This document shows positions 36,186-45,552 of a stretch of 64,000 bases of DNA, one piece after another. The stretch lies in contig NZ_JXZC01000005.1 of NCBI RefSeq assembly GCF_000935355.1, positions 1-64,000 of the forward strand. The letters are read 5' to 3'. Every line of letters begins with the position of its first letter. Positions within the stretch are counted from its first letter, which is position 1. This DNA comes from Rossellomorea aquimaris. GTDB taxonomy: Bacteria; Bacillota; Bacilli; Bacillales; Bacillaceae_B. Both the position numbers and the translations under genes were made by a program. Below the pieces are notes generated by a model. That model had not been told where the DNA came from. It saw only the letters and a list, made by a program, of their open reading frames with translations, and did no database searches.

Positions 36186-36218
36186 CCCCTATTGAAGTTG
36201 AACGACTTTAATAGGGGA
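36186..36218 (+). terminator. Terminator after the DUF4179 anti-sigma gene
   Basis: CCCCTATTGAAGT / ACTTTAATAGGGG stem with one mismatch shortly after the stop; the tail (ATATTCTTG) is only moderately T-rich. Confidence 0.55.
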
Positions 36219-36284
36219 TATTCTTGCTCAGGGTTAATTTCTCTTATTCTCTTTTCATGGATGGATATTATATATCTATCTCCT

Positions 36285-37133
36285 CTATTTCATATTCCTC
36301 AAAAACAACTCGTACTCCTCCGTAAACCGCTCTGCCTCTTCAAGGAACGGGTAGTGGTTACTCTTCTCAAAGATGATCAGTCTGGAATCCGGTATACCTT
36401 CAGCCATTTCAATCGAGTACTTTAATGGACATTGGACATCATGCCTCCCACACATGACTAACGCGGGGACTGAAATAAACTCCAATTTTCTTGTGATATC
36501 ATACACTTGTAGTTCACGTATAAAAAAGTTCATGCGTGCAGCAGACATCCCTTTATGTATATCAAGGTTAAAAAGCTCATGATATTTCTCGGGTTTATGT
36601 AATGACAATTTTGTTCTTTCAACTGAAAGCTCTTTCCGCTTTTCAAGGGATAAATCCGGTTGCTTCAACGCTTCAATCAGCTCCTGCATCCTGTCAAAAT
36701 CAGGGTGCGCTTTGTTGTAGATGCAGTCTTCCGAAAAGGTCATATACTCTCTCGCAGCCGCCCCGACAATCACATTGAAGTCCAGACTTTTTGAGAAGTG
36801 AATTCCGTAGAGGACCCCCAACATCCCTCCAGTAGAATGACCGGCAAATCCCCATTGACGAAATCCTAACCCTTCCCGTACCGCCTCCAGATCAAAGATG
36901 GTTTCCAGCATACTCAGCTGATACGATTCATTCGCTTTGTCAGAGCCCCCTGCTTCCCGCAAGTTGACTAGAAAGACCTGGTTGGTTCCTGTGAACGCCT
37001 CCGCGAAATAGTCGCCAGTATGATTGAACTCGGAATAATGGTGTGTGACACATAGGGGATCTCCCTGTCCTTTGATAAAAACTTCAAATACTCCACGAAT
37101 TGTATGCAGTAATTTCCTTTCCCATTTCTTCAT
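36285..37133 (-). CDS. Alpha/beta hydrolase
   Basis: A 282-residue serine hydrolase of the proline iminopeptidase-like branch. Nucleophile S100 lies in GHSTGG, the acid in MCGRHDVQCP and the histidine in SNHYPFLEEAERF; REAGGSDK follows strand 4 where DxRG(xG) is usual. No signal peptide, so cytosolic. The substrate cannot be told. Single gene on the minus strand, converging with the anti-sigma gene. Confidence 0.82.
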   Translation of the reverse strand: MKKWERKLLHTIRGVFEVFIKGQGDPLCVTHHYSEFNHTGDYFAEAFTGTNQVFLVNLREAGGSDKANESYQLSMLETIFDLEAVREGLGFRQWGFAGHSTGGMLGVLYGIHFSKSLDFNVIVGAAAREYMTFSEDCIYNKAHPDFDRMQELIEALKQPDLSLEKRKELSVERTKLSLHKPEKYHELFNLDIHKGMSAARMNFFIRELQVYDITRKLEFISVPALVMCGRHDVQCPLKYSIEMAEGIPDSRLIIFEKSNHYPFLEEAERFTEEYELFLRNMK

Positions 37134-37216
37134 CCCTACACCCCTCTTTATATACTTTTAAAAAGGTCTCCCACAATCCGGGACAAGCCCTGCCTGTCAA
37201 CCATATGGGACTTTTC

Positions 37217-38242
37217 CTATTCATTTATCTTTTTAATATCACTAGCGCTCACTCTTCCAAGAGAGCCTTCTTCTAACACTTCGTCCACTTCAACGACAAT
37301 TTTATCTCCCTCAGAAAAATCTGGGGCATTTTCAGTTTCTACATATAAGAAGGTCATAACAAAATTCGCTAATTCTTCCCGTTTTACATTCTTCAACGAC
37401 TCGTAGTCGGTGGCAGTCAAATCCTCTCCAATCAATAACTGATTCTCTTCAACTTCCATGACATAACCATAAATGACATTTTCATTGTTTTTTGAAGGAT
37501 GTTTGGATGCATGGATGATGTACTCTGCAATAACAGTGAACGGCTTGGAACTTTCATGAGAACCGCAAGCATTCCAGTTAAGGGTTTGATTGCCTCCATT
37601 GATCTTCACTTGCATGAAGTAATTGTCCGCCTGTTTTCCTTTAGGGCATTCATCACTCGTAGGCTTAGCGTTTAAATAATTCGCCAACACCAACTGCTTA
37701 TATACCTCTTGCTTATCCTCATCCTTCAGTTTGATTGTTTGTTTTTCTCCTTCTTTACCGTACCTTAAGTCCACTTCAAAAACATCCTGGCGTTGTACAT
37801 CATACGAAGCAGTGAGAATATCCCACACTTTCCCCTGTACTCCATCACAATCTGTAAGATAATAAGATAGATTAGTAGGATTCTCTTCCCGGTTCATTTT
37901 TCGGCATTGAAAGGTATCCACTCCGCCATTTCCATATTGATCTCTCGTAAAGTCATTTTTCACCTCAATATGGTTCCCGTCGTAAGATAAATCCGTTACA
38001 ATGGGATCCCCTTCTATCGTATAGTGGATGACTCTTAAATCTCCTTTTTCACCCTTTTCTACCTGCTGAAAATAGTTTTCCATATTATCCAGCCCTGTGA
38101 TTCCACCGTGCATATCCACCACATCAGCATTCAGTTCAGAATCCGCTCCATCAGTAGGCTGTGCAGCCTGATCTGATACCCCGCATCCGGTGAGAATGAT
38201 GAGAATAACGGCAAGTATCCACACCCATTTTTGAGTTACCAT
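37217..38242 (-). CDS. Lipoprotein with DUF4362- and DUF3221-like domains
   Basis: A 341-residue predicted lipoprotein: signal peptide with lipobox LTGC (mature N-terminal cysteine at about residue 20), then a DUF4362-like domain (about 40-150, NADVVDMHGGITGLDN), a less defined middle part, and a C-terminal DUF3221-like region (about 255-335, VIYGYVMEVEENQLLIG). Start ATG at 38242 has GGGAGG six bases before; an upstream TTG is too close. Extracytoplasmic, function unknown. Confidence 0.75.
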   Translation of the reverse strand: MVTQKWVWILAVILIILTGCGVSDQAAQPTDGADSELNADVVDMHGGITGLDNMENYFQQVEKGEKGDLRVIHYTIEGDPIVTDLSYDGNHIEVKNDFTRDQYGNGGVDTFQCRKMNREENPTNLSYYLTDCDGVQGKVWDILTASYDVQRQDVFEVDLRYGKEGEKQTIKLKDEDKQEVYKQLVLANYLNAKPTSDECPKGKQADNYFMQVKINGGNQTLNWNACGSHESSKPFTVIAEYIIHASKHPSKNNENVIYGYVMEVEENQLLIGEDLTATDYESLKNVKREELANFVMTFLYVETENAPDFSEGDKIVVEVDEVLEEGSLGRVSASDIKKINE

Positions 38243-38645
38243 CAAAATCCTCCCCCTTTAGACCATAAACAATTAAATCGTAAGTTTCCCCCATCACAGT
38301 AACCCCCTTTTTTATCCAAATATATTATAGCATTAAAAAAGGAATATTTCGTATTTTTAAAACGTCCCTTGAATTCGACTCTTCTTTACTTTCTATACGT
38401 CTCATATCATTGATATTTCTTTTAAAAGTACCCACACATTCTCTTCCGAATAGAAGAGACGTTCCTGGGATATCAATGGATGATCCGTGTTAATAATATC
38501 TGTTCCGCTATTTTCTTTTTTCATCTTGAGTCACTATTTATGAGCCCGGTTCAAAATTTACAAGCCACTGTCGGATAACCTTCAATCTCCCCTCTACAAA
38601 AAAAAGCACTCAGGCAAATTCAAATGCCCAAGTGCTTTAAGTTTT
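38243..38645. other. Intergenic region between lipoprotein and monooxygenase
   Basis: AT-rich, with the terminator of the monooxygenase gene at its right end. An imperfect inverted pair ATATCATTGATAT / GATATCAATGGAT (about 38405 and 38469) is visible; no gene is supported. Confidence 0.35.
38597..38638 (-). terminator. Terminator of the MFS-monooxygenase operon
   Basis: AAAGCACT..GGCA / TGCC..AGTGCTTT stem followed on the minus strand by eight T, directly after the stop of the monooxygenase gene. Confidence 0.9.
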
Positions 38646-39605
38646 TTATTCCTGAACCGCCGGAAAATAAGGAACCACTTCTTCCCCCAGCTCCTGGATC
38701 ACTTCATCAGCCGGTCTCTGACTGTCAAACAAGGCAAAGAAGAGATGATTCACTCCGGCCTGTTTGTAGATATTCAATAATTCAATCAGATAGTTCCGGC
38801 CGATTCGGAATCCAAGTCTGATCGGACTTGGGATTTCATTCGGATCCTCTGCAAGATCCAGATGCATCGGCTGGCTGAACGGCTTGAAGACTCCGGGATG
38901 GTACTCTTCTACCAGGCTTCTCCAGCGCTGTATCGTCACTTCCTGATCGTGGGGACTGCGTGGATAGTACATCCAGCCATCTCCATGTTCGGCAAACCAT
39001 TTCATGTCCTGTTGGGCATACCCTGTGATGAAGGTCGGTATGCGCGTTGTCGGTTTTGGTACAAGGTTAGCACCACGGATGTTTCCTCTGGACGACTCTA
39101 TATGAGGGAACTCCTTGTACAGAGCTTCCTGCAGATAATGATAAGCTTCCACGAACGACTCTCCCCGCTCCGGGTGGGAAGCTCCGAGTGCGGAAAAGTC
39201 TGCCCGGCGATCGCCGGATGATACTCCAAGAAGCACCCTGCCCGGGAACAGCTGATCAATCGTGGCGATCTCCTTTGCCAGCCGAAGCGGATGACGAAGC
39301 GGCAGTACCGCAGCAGCCGTTCCAAGGGCAATATCCTTGGTCTGTCCGGCAAGGTAGGTCAAGTAAATCATCATATCATAGATCTGGCCGACGGCAGGAT
39401 CTCCGAAGTTCGGATCCTCGAGGAGAACATCTCTTAACCACAGGCTCGTGAAACCAAGTTTCTCTGACAATTGGGCAAGTTCCACCTGCTTCTCCATCGT
39501 CGGGGTGTCGAACTGATAATTTTCAAGGGGGATGTGAAGGCCCAGCGTCAATTCTCCCTCTTTGTACATGCGGTTATAAGCTTTGTGATGTGCAAATGGA
39601 TTCAT
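38646..39605 (-). CDS. LLM-class flavin-dependent oxidoreductase
   Basis: A 319-residue bacterial-luciferase-like (LLM) monooxygenase with a TIM barrel that uses reduced FMN or F420. Typical segments are LAQLSEKLGFTSLWLRDV, TAAAVLPLRHPLRLAKEIATIDQLFPGRVLLGVSSGD (short: RHPLRLAKEIATIDQL) and the C-terminal GVNHLFFAL. It lies downstream of the MFS gene in the same direction, with a GC-rich hairpin at about 39631-39662 in the 137-base spacer. Substrate unknown. Confidence 0.85.
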   Translation of the reverse strand: MNPFAHHKAYNRMYKEGELTLGLHIPLENYQFDTPTMEKQVELAQLSEKLGFTSLWLRDVLLEDPNFGDPAVGQIYDMMIYLTYLAGQTKDIALGTAAAVLPLRHPLRLAKEIATIDQLFPGRVLLGVSSGDRRADFSALGASHPERGESFVEAYHYLQEALYKEFPHIESSRGNIRGANLVPKPTTRIPTFITGYAQQDMKWFAEHGDGWMYYPRSPHDQEVTIQRWRSLVEEYHPGVFKPFSQPMHLDLAEDPNEIPSPIRLGFRIGRNYLIELLNIYKQAGVNHLFFALFDSQRPADEVIQELGEEVVPYFPAVQE

Positions 39606-39742
39606 CTTTCCCTCTCCCTTTCTTCATCTGACGGGAGGCGGCGAAAAGTGCCGCCCCAGTCATGATGGTTATGACAATTCCCTTTTCAATTGCAAAGCGT
39701 TTCTGCCGTTGAGCCACTCGTTCCTTCCATATTTCAACCATT

Positions 39743-40948
39743 CTAGGCTGACTTTCTTTCGATGCCTCGTAGCCAAGCCGTTAACAGAACCGCTCCTGCC
39801 ACCATGATGGCACCGATCCAAGGTGTATGGATCAAACCGATTCCATCCACAATCATTCCTCCGACAAAGGAACCGATGGCAATCCCGACATTAAATGCCG
39901 CGATATTCAAGGCTGATGCCACATTGACCGCTGAAGGAACATATTTTTCAGCCAGGTTCACAACAAGGACCTGCAGCCCTGGCACGTTCATGAAAGCGAA
40001 TAATCCCATTAGGAAGATTGCGATCAGACCTGCCACTTTAAATGGTGCTGCGAAGGTAAGAGCTACCAGAATGATGGCTTGCAAAACAAACATCCAGAAT
40101 AACGCTTTTAACGGATTGTTATTTGATGCTTTCCCACCGACGACATTTCCGATGGCAACGGCAATTCCGTATACGAGAAGGATGATACTTACCCATTTCG
40201 CACTGAATCCTGTTACGTCTTCTAATAATGGTGTTAAATACGTGAACGCGACGAACGTTCCGCCATACCCAAGGGCTGTAATGGCAAAGGCTAATACTAA
40301 TTTGCCGTTTGTTAGAATCTTCAATTGTTCACTGAACTTGGCAGGTGGTGCTTCTTTCAAGTTTTTCGGTACAAGGATGGAGCTGGCAATGATTCCTACA
40401 ATACCAAGAAGAGCAACTCCCCAGAATGTGGCTCTCCATCCGAATGCCTGTCCGATGAATGTTCCAAGTGGTACTCCTGTAACTGTCGCAACTGTCAATC
40501 CAGTGAACATAAAGGCAATCGCACTGGCCCGCTTATGTGCAGGCACTAGATCGGCCGCAATCGTTGATCCGATCGAGAAGAATATCCCGTGTGAAAATGC
40601 TGTGATAAAACGTGCAACTAACAATAGTCCAAAGCTTGTGGACATCGCCGCAACCGAGTTTCCTACAATGAATACGAGCATCAAGGACATAAGCAGAGAT
40701 TTTCTGCTCATCTTACTGGTCAATGCCGTCAACACCGGTGCTCCGATGGCCACTCCAATGGCGTAACCTGAAATCAATAATCCTGCGAGTGTGATCGATA
40801 TCGATAAATCATCGGCAATCGATGATAATAATCCAACGGGAACAAACTCTGTCGTCCCTATTCCAAAGGCACTGATGGCAAGGGCAAGTAACGCCGGCGT
40901 GCCGCCTTTCGTTTTTGACTGATTTATAGTAGCTGAAGTTGTACTCAT
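39743..40948 (-). CDS. MFS transporter, DHA1 family (AraJ/YdhP-like)
   Basis: A 401-residue, 12-helix drug:H+ antiporter-type exporter. The first helix bears LALAISAFGIGTTEFVPVGLL, the loop 2-3 basic motif is TSKMSRKSLLM, and motif C in TM5 is AFMFTGLTVATVTGVPLGTFIG. It is about 50-60% similar by eye to the second MFS protein in this window (48956-50143). Transcribed with the LLM monooxygenase and divergently from a quinone oxidoreductase; shared operator-like repeats lie between. Likely exports a small toxic compound. AAGGAGGA precedes the ATG. Confidence 0.88.
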   Translation of the reverse strand: MSTTSATINQSKTKGGTPALLALAISAFGIGTTEFVPVGLLSSIADDLSISITLAGLLISGYAIGVAIGAPVLTALTSKMSRKSLLMSLMLVFIVGNSVAAMSTSFGLLLVARFITAFSHGIFFSIGSTIAADLVPAHKRASAIAFMFTGLTVATVTGVPLGTFIGQAFGWRATFWGVALLGIVGIIASSILVPKNLKEAPPAKFSEQLKILTNGKLVLAFAITALGYGGTFVAFTYLTPLLEDVTGFSAKWVSIILLVYGIAVAIGNVVGGKASNNNPLKALFWMFVLQAIILVALTFAAPFKVAGLIAIFLMGLFAFMNVPGLQVLVVNLAEKYVPSAVNVASALNIAAFNVGIAIGSFVGGMIVDGIGLIHTPWIGAIMVAGAVLLTAWLRGIERKSA

Positions 40949-40994
40949 AACGAAACTTCCTCCTTAATTGGTTGTATCATGTTAATGAATGAAG

Positions 40995-41015
40995 AAACGA
41001 AGGCGCCTTTCGTTT
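40995..41015 (-). promoter_or_regulatory. Leader hairpin of the MFS gene
   Basis: AAACGAAGGC / GCCTTTCGTTT forms a nearly perfect dyad 47 bases upstream of the MFS start; operator or leader hairpin. Confidence 0.4.
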
Positions 41016-41055
41016 CCCTGTACACATCATGATAATGGGTACAATGATTATTGAG

Positions 41056-41086
41056 AAGTACGCACTTTAAAGTCATGTAGGTACTT
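41056..41086. promoter_or_regulatory. Operator-like palindrome, left copy
   Basis: Outer arms AAGTAC (41056-41061) and GTACTT (41081-41086) enclose the perfect dyad ACTTTAAAGT. It lies upstream of the MFS gene and shares about three quarters of its bases with the copy at 41203. Confidence 0.5.
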
Positions 41087-41202
41087 TTTTGTAACCTAGG
41101 GACCTCCAAGTGCCTATATACTTTTCAAACCCCTTCCGCTGAATCCGGCAGGTACTGTTTGAAAAGCTAAACTGAATTATGAGGGATGGCTAACTTTTTG
41201 GG

Positions 41203-41232
41203 AAGAACGCACTTTGAAGTGGCATAGGCACC
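41203..41232. promoter_or_regulatory. Operator-like repeat, right copy
   Basis: Carries AACGCACTTTGAAGT and TAGGCAC in the same order as the copy at 41056, about 90 bases upstream of the quinone oxidoreductase. A further AAGTACCTATG lies at 41236. Confidence 0.45.
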
Positions 41233-41323
41233 AGGAAGTACCTATGAACGGTAAGCTCTTTCCTAGTCAAACGGCTGGGAAGTGGGTACACTAAAAAAGG
41301 AATGATGTTATAGAGGAGAGTAG

Positions 41324-42292
41324 ATGATGAAAGCACTTGTGTTTGAAAAGTTCGGGGGCCCCGATGTCCTGCATTACCAAGAAATCGATGCGCCGGAACT
41401 CGGACCGGATGACGTTTTAGTTGAAATGAAGGCAATCGGCCTGAATTTTGCCGATGTATATAGAAGAAAAGGAAATTATCACTTAGCGGGAAACCCTCCT
41501 TACATATGCGGATATGAAGGGGCAGGTATCGTCAAAAGAGTAGGAACCAATGTGAAAGGCATAGACGTTGGCGACCGCATCGCTTTTGCCGATGTACCGT
41601 ATGCAAACGCTGAACTTGTGGCCGTGCCTAAAGAGAAAGCTATACCACTACCAGACGATATTTCGTTTGAGACAGCTGCCTCCCTTCTATTACAAGGCTT
41701 GACTGCCCATTACTTAACGAAAGACAGCTATTGCATTAAAAACGGGGATACTGTTTTAGTCCATGCTGCAGCAGGCGGAGTCGGTCAGCTGCTTGTTCAA
41801 CTCATCAAGATACTGGGAGGCACCGTCATTGGGTTAACGTCTTCCGAAGAAAAGAGGCAGGCGGCGTTTTCGGTTGGAGCCGACCATATGTTTTTATATA
41901 GTGAAGACTGGAAGCAGAATGTGCAGGATGTGACGGATGGTAAAGGCGTAGACGTCGTATACGAATCAGTCGGTTCGACGTTAATGGACAGTTTCGAATC
42001 AACTCGCATCGGAGGGACGGTCGTATTCTTTGGTATGGCGGGAGGCGACCCTGTTTCGGTTGATCCCCGGATGCTGATGGATACATCCAAAACCCTGACT
42101 GGCGGAGACCTGTGGAATGTCTTGACGACTCACGAAGAACGGGTGACCCGTTCACATGAGTTGTTTGGATGGATTCAGGAAGGAAAATTGAAAATTTCTG
42201 AACCCACAGTCTTCTCTTTAAGCGAAGGTGCAAAGGCTCATGCATATTTGGAGAGTCGAAAGAGTACTGGCAAAATTTTATTGATTCCTTAG
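41324..42292 (+). CDS. NADPH:quinone oxidoreductase (MDR family, QOR type)
   Basis: A 322-residue zinc-free medium-chain dehydrogenase of the zeta-crystallin/QOR type that reduces quinones or enones with NADPH. It has the GroES-like N domain (GLNFADVYRRKGNY, GYEGAGIV) and the Rossmann motif VHAAAGGVGQLLVQL (about 145-159). No zinc ligands are present. GGAG precedes tandem ATGs. The gene is divergent from the MFS/LLM operon; together they look like a small detoxification locus. Confidence 0.88.
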   Translation: MMKALVFEKFGGPDVLHYQEIDAPELGPDDVLVEMKAIGLNFADVYRRKGNYHLAGNPPYICGYEGAGIVKRVGTNVKGIDVGDRIAFADVPYANAELVAVPKEKAIPLPDDISFETAASLLLQGLTAHYLTKDSYCIKNGDTVLVHAAAGGVGQLLVQLIKILGGTVIGLTSSEEKRQAAFSVGADHMFLYSEDWKQNVQDVTDGKGVDVVYESVGSTLMDSFESTRIGGTVVFFGMAGGDPVSVDPRMLMDTSKTLTGGDLWNVLTTHEERVTRSHELFGWIQEGKLKISEPTVFSLSEGAKAHAYLESRKSTGKILLIP

Positions 42293-42350
42293 ATCAAGGG
42301 CATCAGATACTATTTTATCATACTAATTATCTTTAATATATCTAAATGAA

Positions 42351-42395
42351 AAAAGTAGCTTAATCCCTTATTACTAAAGGAATTAAGCTACTTTT
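42351..42395. terminator. Bidirectional terminator between qor and SDR genes
   Basis: Stem AAAAGTAGCTTAAT / ATTAAGCTACTTTT with inner CCTT/AAGG pairs; T runs on both strands serve the two convergent genes. Confidence 0.85.
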
Positions 42396-42424
42396 AACGT
42401 TATGAAGCAGTGTTGGAACTGAAT

Positions 42425-43189
42425 TCAAATCGCAGTCCAGCCACCATCTACCTTAATCGTCTCACCTGTAACAAAGTTAGAGAGCTCCGATGCTAAATAT
42501 AGGACGGCTCCAGAAATATCGGTTGGTTTTGGAAGTTTCCCTAAAAGGATCCGACTTTCCACGTCTTTTTTGAAGTCTATGTCTTCAAACATGCTGGAGG
42601 TAAAATCTGTTTCTACAAACGTAGGGGCTACTGCATTTACATTAATCCCATACTTTGCCCATTCTACAGCCAAGGCCTTCGTTAATTGAACCAATCCCCC
42701 TTTACTGGCACAATAGGCCGCTCTATCCAGATAGCCGACAAACGCCATCTGAGAGGCAATGTTAATGATCCTTCCCTTTTTCCCATGTTCAATCAGCTGT
42801 TTGCCGACTGCCTGGCTTAAGAAAAAAGCTGACTTTAAATTTGTATCGAGCGTTCGGTCCCAATCCTCTTCTGTTACGTCAATGGCAGGCTTTGGTATGT
42901 TGGTACCGGCATTGTTCACTAATATATCCACTGTGCCAAACTTACGCACAACTCCATTAACAATCTCCCGTACTCTCTTACTATCATTCACGTCAGCGGA
43001 AATTGCTTCATTGTTTCCTCCAAACTCCTTAAGTTCCTCAAGTACCATTTCTAAAGCTTGTTTCCCCCGTCCAATAATGATGACGTTAGCCCCAAGTTTC
43101 GCGAAGGAAAGCGCGATATCTTTACCGATCCCTTTGCTTCCACCCGTCACCATAACGGTCTTATGTTTCATTTCAGAAAAGTATGTCAT
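42425..43189 (-). CDS. Short-chain dehydrogenase/reductase
   Basis: A 254-residue classical SDR, NAD(P)-dependent alcohol/ketone oxidoreductase. The cofactor motif is TGGSKGIG (about 15-22), the structural NNAG motif follows, and the catalytic S-Y-K set is visible with YCASK. GRGK after beta-2 leaves NAD versus NADP open. The ATG at 43189 lies one base past the stop of the preceding gene, with AAGGAG upstream; the frame extends to 43213. Last gene of the LacI-controlled HisD-GntP cluster, where it may oxidise a hydroxyl of the imported acid or polyol. Confidence 0.85.
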   Translation of the reverse strand: MTYFSEMKHKTVMVTGGSKGIGKDIALSFAKLGANVIIIGRGKQALEMVLEELKEFGGNNEAISADVNDSKRVREIVNGVVRKFGTVDILVNNAGTNIPKPAIDVTEEDWDRTLDTNLKSAFFLSQAVGKQLIEHGKKGRIINIASQMAFVGYLDRAAYCASKGGLVQLTKALAVEWAKYGINVNAVAPTFVETDFTSSMFEDIDFKKDVESRILLGKLPKPTDISGAVLYLASELSNFVTGETIKVDGGWTAI

Positions 43190-43190
43190 A

Positions 43191-44129
43191 TTATTTTCTC
43201 CTTTCCCGGTCAAGTTTCATGAAGTGAATCAATGTCTGTTCCCGTTCTTTATTCAATCTTCGGGACGTTTCTTCATCCCAGGCATAGAATCCTTCTCCAC
43301 TCTTATCTCCCAATTTCCCTTCCTGAACCAGACTCTCCAGTACCCTCCCAGATTTATGTTTCGTGCTCAAATCTTCAAATAAATAATTGGAGATGGATGA
43401 AAAAACATCAAGTCCCCCCATATCGGCCGTCATTAACGGTCCGGTAATCGGAAGCCGCCTCCCAATACTATAAGTGACGGAAGCATCGATATCCTCCTTG
43501 GTCGCCACACCTTCATCCAGTAAGGACTGCGCTTCACGAAACAAAGCATACTGAAGACGATTCCCTATAAATCCCGGGATTTCTTTTTGAAGCAGAATGG
43601 GTTGTTTCTTCATCCTTTTCAAAAGAGTCATCGAGCGTTCGATCGTTTCCAGACTTGTTTTTTGTCCCTTCACCACTTCAACCAGCGGAATCAAATGCGC
43701 GGGATTCCAGAAGTGGGTGACAATAAAACGTTCGGGATGAAGGGCTTTTTCAGCTAATAATGTCGGGGTAAAACCAGAGGTATTACTGGCAATGACCACA
43801 TCATCCCCAATTACCTGCTCAAGCTCTGCATATAATGTTTGCTTCATTCCAATCACTTCCGGAATCGCCTCTATGATAAAAGTCGAGGACTCTGTAGCCT
43901 CATGCAAAGAGGTCATGAGTTCAATCCGTGAACGAATTTCCCCAGCTTCTTTCTTATCAATCAATCCATTTTCCCTCATCACCTGTATTTTATTTCCCAA
44001 CTCTCTATCAGCTCGTTCTAACTCTCCCTCATCGGTACCCGTTTCATTCACTTCCATCCCTGCCCATGCAGCCGATAAAGCGATAGAGTGCCCCATAGTA
44101 CCACAGCCGATAATAGATAATTTCTCCAT
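43191..44129 (-). CDS. 3-hydroxyacyl-CoA dehydrogenase family protein
   Basis: A 312-residue NAD-dependent dehydrogenase with the Rossmann motif IIGCGTMGHSIA, the catalytic histidine in THFWNPAHLIPLVEVV, and the 3HCDH C-terminal domain (GFIGNRLQYALFREAQSLLDEG). The family includes 3-hydroxybutyryl-CoA, L-gulonate 3- and L-carnitine dehydrogenases. In this operon without CoA ligase or thiolase, a free hydroxy acid substrate is more likely than a CoA ester. AGAGGTGAG precedes the ATG at 44129. A terminator stands between it and the GntP gene. Confidence 0.82.
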   Translation of the reverse strand: MEKLSIIGCGTMGHSIALSAAWAGMEVNETGTDEGELERADRELGNKIQVMRENGLIDKKEAGEIRSRIELMTSLHEATESSTFIIEAIPEVIGMKQTLYAELEQVIGDDVVIASNTSGFTPTLLAEKALHPERFIVTHFWNPAHLIPLVEVVKGQKTSLETIERSMTLLKRMKKQPILLQKEIPGFIGNRLQYALFREAQSLLDEGVATKEDIDASVTYSIGRRLPITGPLMTADMGGLDVFSSISNYLFEDLSTKHKSGRVLESLVQEGKLGDKSGEGFYAWDEETSRRLNKEREQTLIHFMKLDRERRK

Positions 44130-44154
44130 TTTACTCACCTCTAATAGAATAGTA

Positions 44155-44190
44155 TAAAAAACACCCAACAAACGAAACGCATGTTGGGTG
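44155..44190 (-). terminator. Intra-operon terminator after the GntP gene
   Basis: CACCCAACA / TGTTGGGTG stem (44182-44190, 44162-44170) with a six-T tail on the minus strand, 16 bases after the permease stop and before the 3HCDH-like gene. It should lower expression of the two last genes. Confidence 0.8.
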
Positions 44191-44205
44191 GTGACAAGCA
44201 TACAT

Positions 44206-45522
44206 CTATAAGCCTATTGAAAATAGAATAACAGCTAAGATCGTTCCAATCGTAGGTACGATCACGGTTAATGCCCCGAACATTGGATAGGCATCTTTAT
44301 GAGTTTCACCGGCAATGGAACGGATGGTCGTAACAACGTATCCACCGGATGGAAGTGAATCCAGCGATCCTGAAGCAATCGAAACAACCCTGTGTAATGC
44401 TTCGGGATCAACCCCTAAGTCCAGGTAATGGGGTGCCAATAACGGTAATGCAATGGCCTGTCCGCCAGAAGCTGAACCAGTTAACCCTGCAATTACCGCA
44501 ACAGCCAACACCCCACCAATCAATGGGCTGCCGGGAATATCCGTCATAAAGGAAACCGCTTCTTGAAAAGCTGGTGTAGCTTTTACTACACCCCCAAAAC
44601 CGACAACGGCTGAAGTATTTGCAATGGCTATAATAGCTCCAATTGTCCCTTCCGAAATCGCTTTTCCAACATTTGAAAAATATTTGCGGTTAATCAAGTA
44701 AGTAGCGATGATACCCCCTGTTAAGGCAATGATCAATGCTGACTGTTTCAAAGAGTCATGGAAAATAAACGATACACCTAAAACCACTAGTAAGGGAATC
44801 ATGCTTACCAATGGATTTGGCAAGTGTGAACGGACTTCGAAATGGTCTGAGTCCCTTTGAATAAATTCTTCCCCATTATTGACTGCATTTTGGATGGCTT
44901 TCTTTAACCACCAATAACCGAAGACCATCATAAATATTGCCACAATCAAGCTGACTTCCCAGCCTGCATAGGCATTAGTACCCAAGAACTCGATCGGTAT
45001 CCAGTTCTGAATTTCCGGTGAGCCTGCAGATGTCATTGTGAACGTGGTCGATCCAAATGCAAGTGCTGCCGGAATGAAGCGTCTGGGGAGATTCGCTTCT
45101 TTAAATAAGCTGACTGCCATCGGATAAACGGAAAAAGCTACGACAAACAAACTTACTCCCCCATACGTCAATACCGCACAAGCGATCACAATGGCTAATG
45201 CAGCACGTTTCATCCCGATCTTACCGACAATCCATTTGGAAATACTCTCGGCTGCCCCACTGTCTTCCATCACCTTACCGAAAATGGCACCCGTCAAGAA
45301 CATTAAATACCATGAAGCAATAAAGCCAGAAAATCCAGACATGTAGTTTGTTAAAAAGTTCGCAGCACCCTCATCCGCAAGCTGCGGAAATAGCGGCAAG
45401 CCATTTAATAAGGTGACAAACAATGCAGATATCGGTGCTACGATCAGTAAATTCATACCCCTCATAGTCAGATAGATTAATAGACCCAATCCACCTAACA
45501 GACCAATAAACCCTAAGACCAT
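44206..45522 (-). CDS. GntP family permease
   Basis: A 438-residue polytopic permease of the gluconate:H+ symporter family, with about 12 hydrophobic segments and the family segment GGVSLFVVAFSVYPMAVSLF and GLTGSASGGQAIALPLL. GntP members import gluconate, idonate, fructuronate, D-serine and related hydroxy acids. Placed 30 bases after the HisD-like gene, it indicates that the operon handles an external hydroxy acid or similar compound. Confidence 0.87.
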   Translation of the reverse strand: MVLGFIGLLGGLGLLIYLTMRGMNLLIVAPISALFVTLLNGLPLFPQLADEGAANFLTNYMSGFSGFIASWYLMFLTGAIFGKVMEDSGAAESISKWIVGKIGMKRAALAIVIACAVLTYGGVSLFVVAFSVYPMAVSLFKEANLPRRFIPAALAFGSTTFTMTSAGSPEIQNWIPIEFLGTNAYAGWEVSLIVAIFMMVFGYWWLKKAIQNAVNNGEEFIQRDSDHFEVRSHLPNPLVSMIPLLVVLGVSFIFHDSLKQSALIIALTGGIIATYLINRKYFSNVGKAISEGTIGAIIAIANTSAVVGFGGVVKATPAFQEAVSFMTDIPGSPLIGGVLAVAVIAGLTGSASGGQAIALPLLAPHYLDLGVDPEALHRVVSIASGSLDSLPSGGYVVTTIRSIAGETHKDAYPMFGALTVIVPTIGTILAVILFSIGL

Positions 45523-45552
45523 GGCATCAGGTCCCCCCTCGTATTTGAATGA

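Noticed and set aside
38521..38575. A third phased array (AGCC words at 38543 and 38563)
   Set aside because: Only two copies at 20-bp spacing; too few to claim an array.
39762..40766. A 334-codon open frame on the plus strand opposite the MFS gene
   Set aside because: Its product is rich in P, T, A and N without family resemblance and it is the antisense shadow of a well-supported transporter gene.
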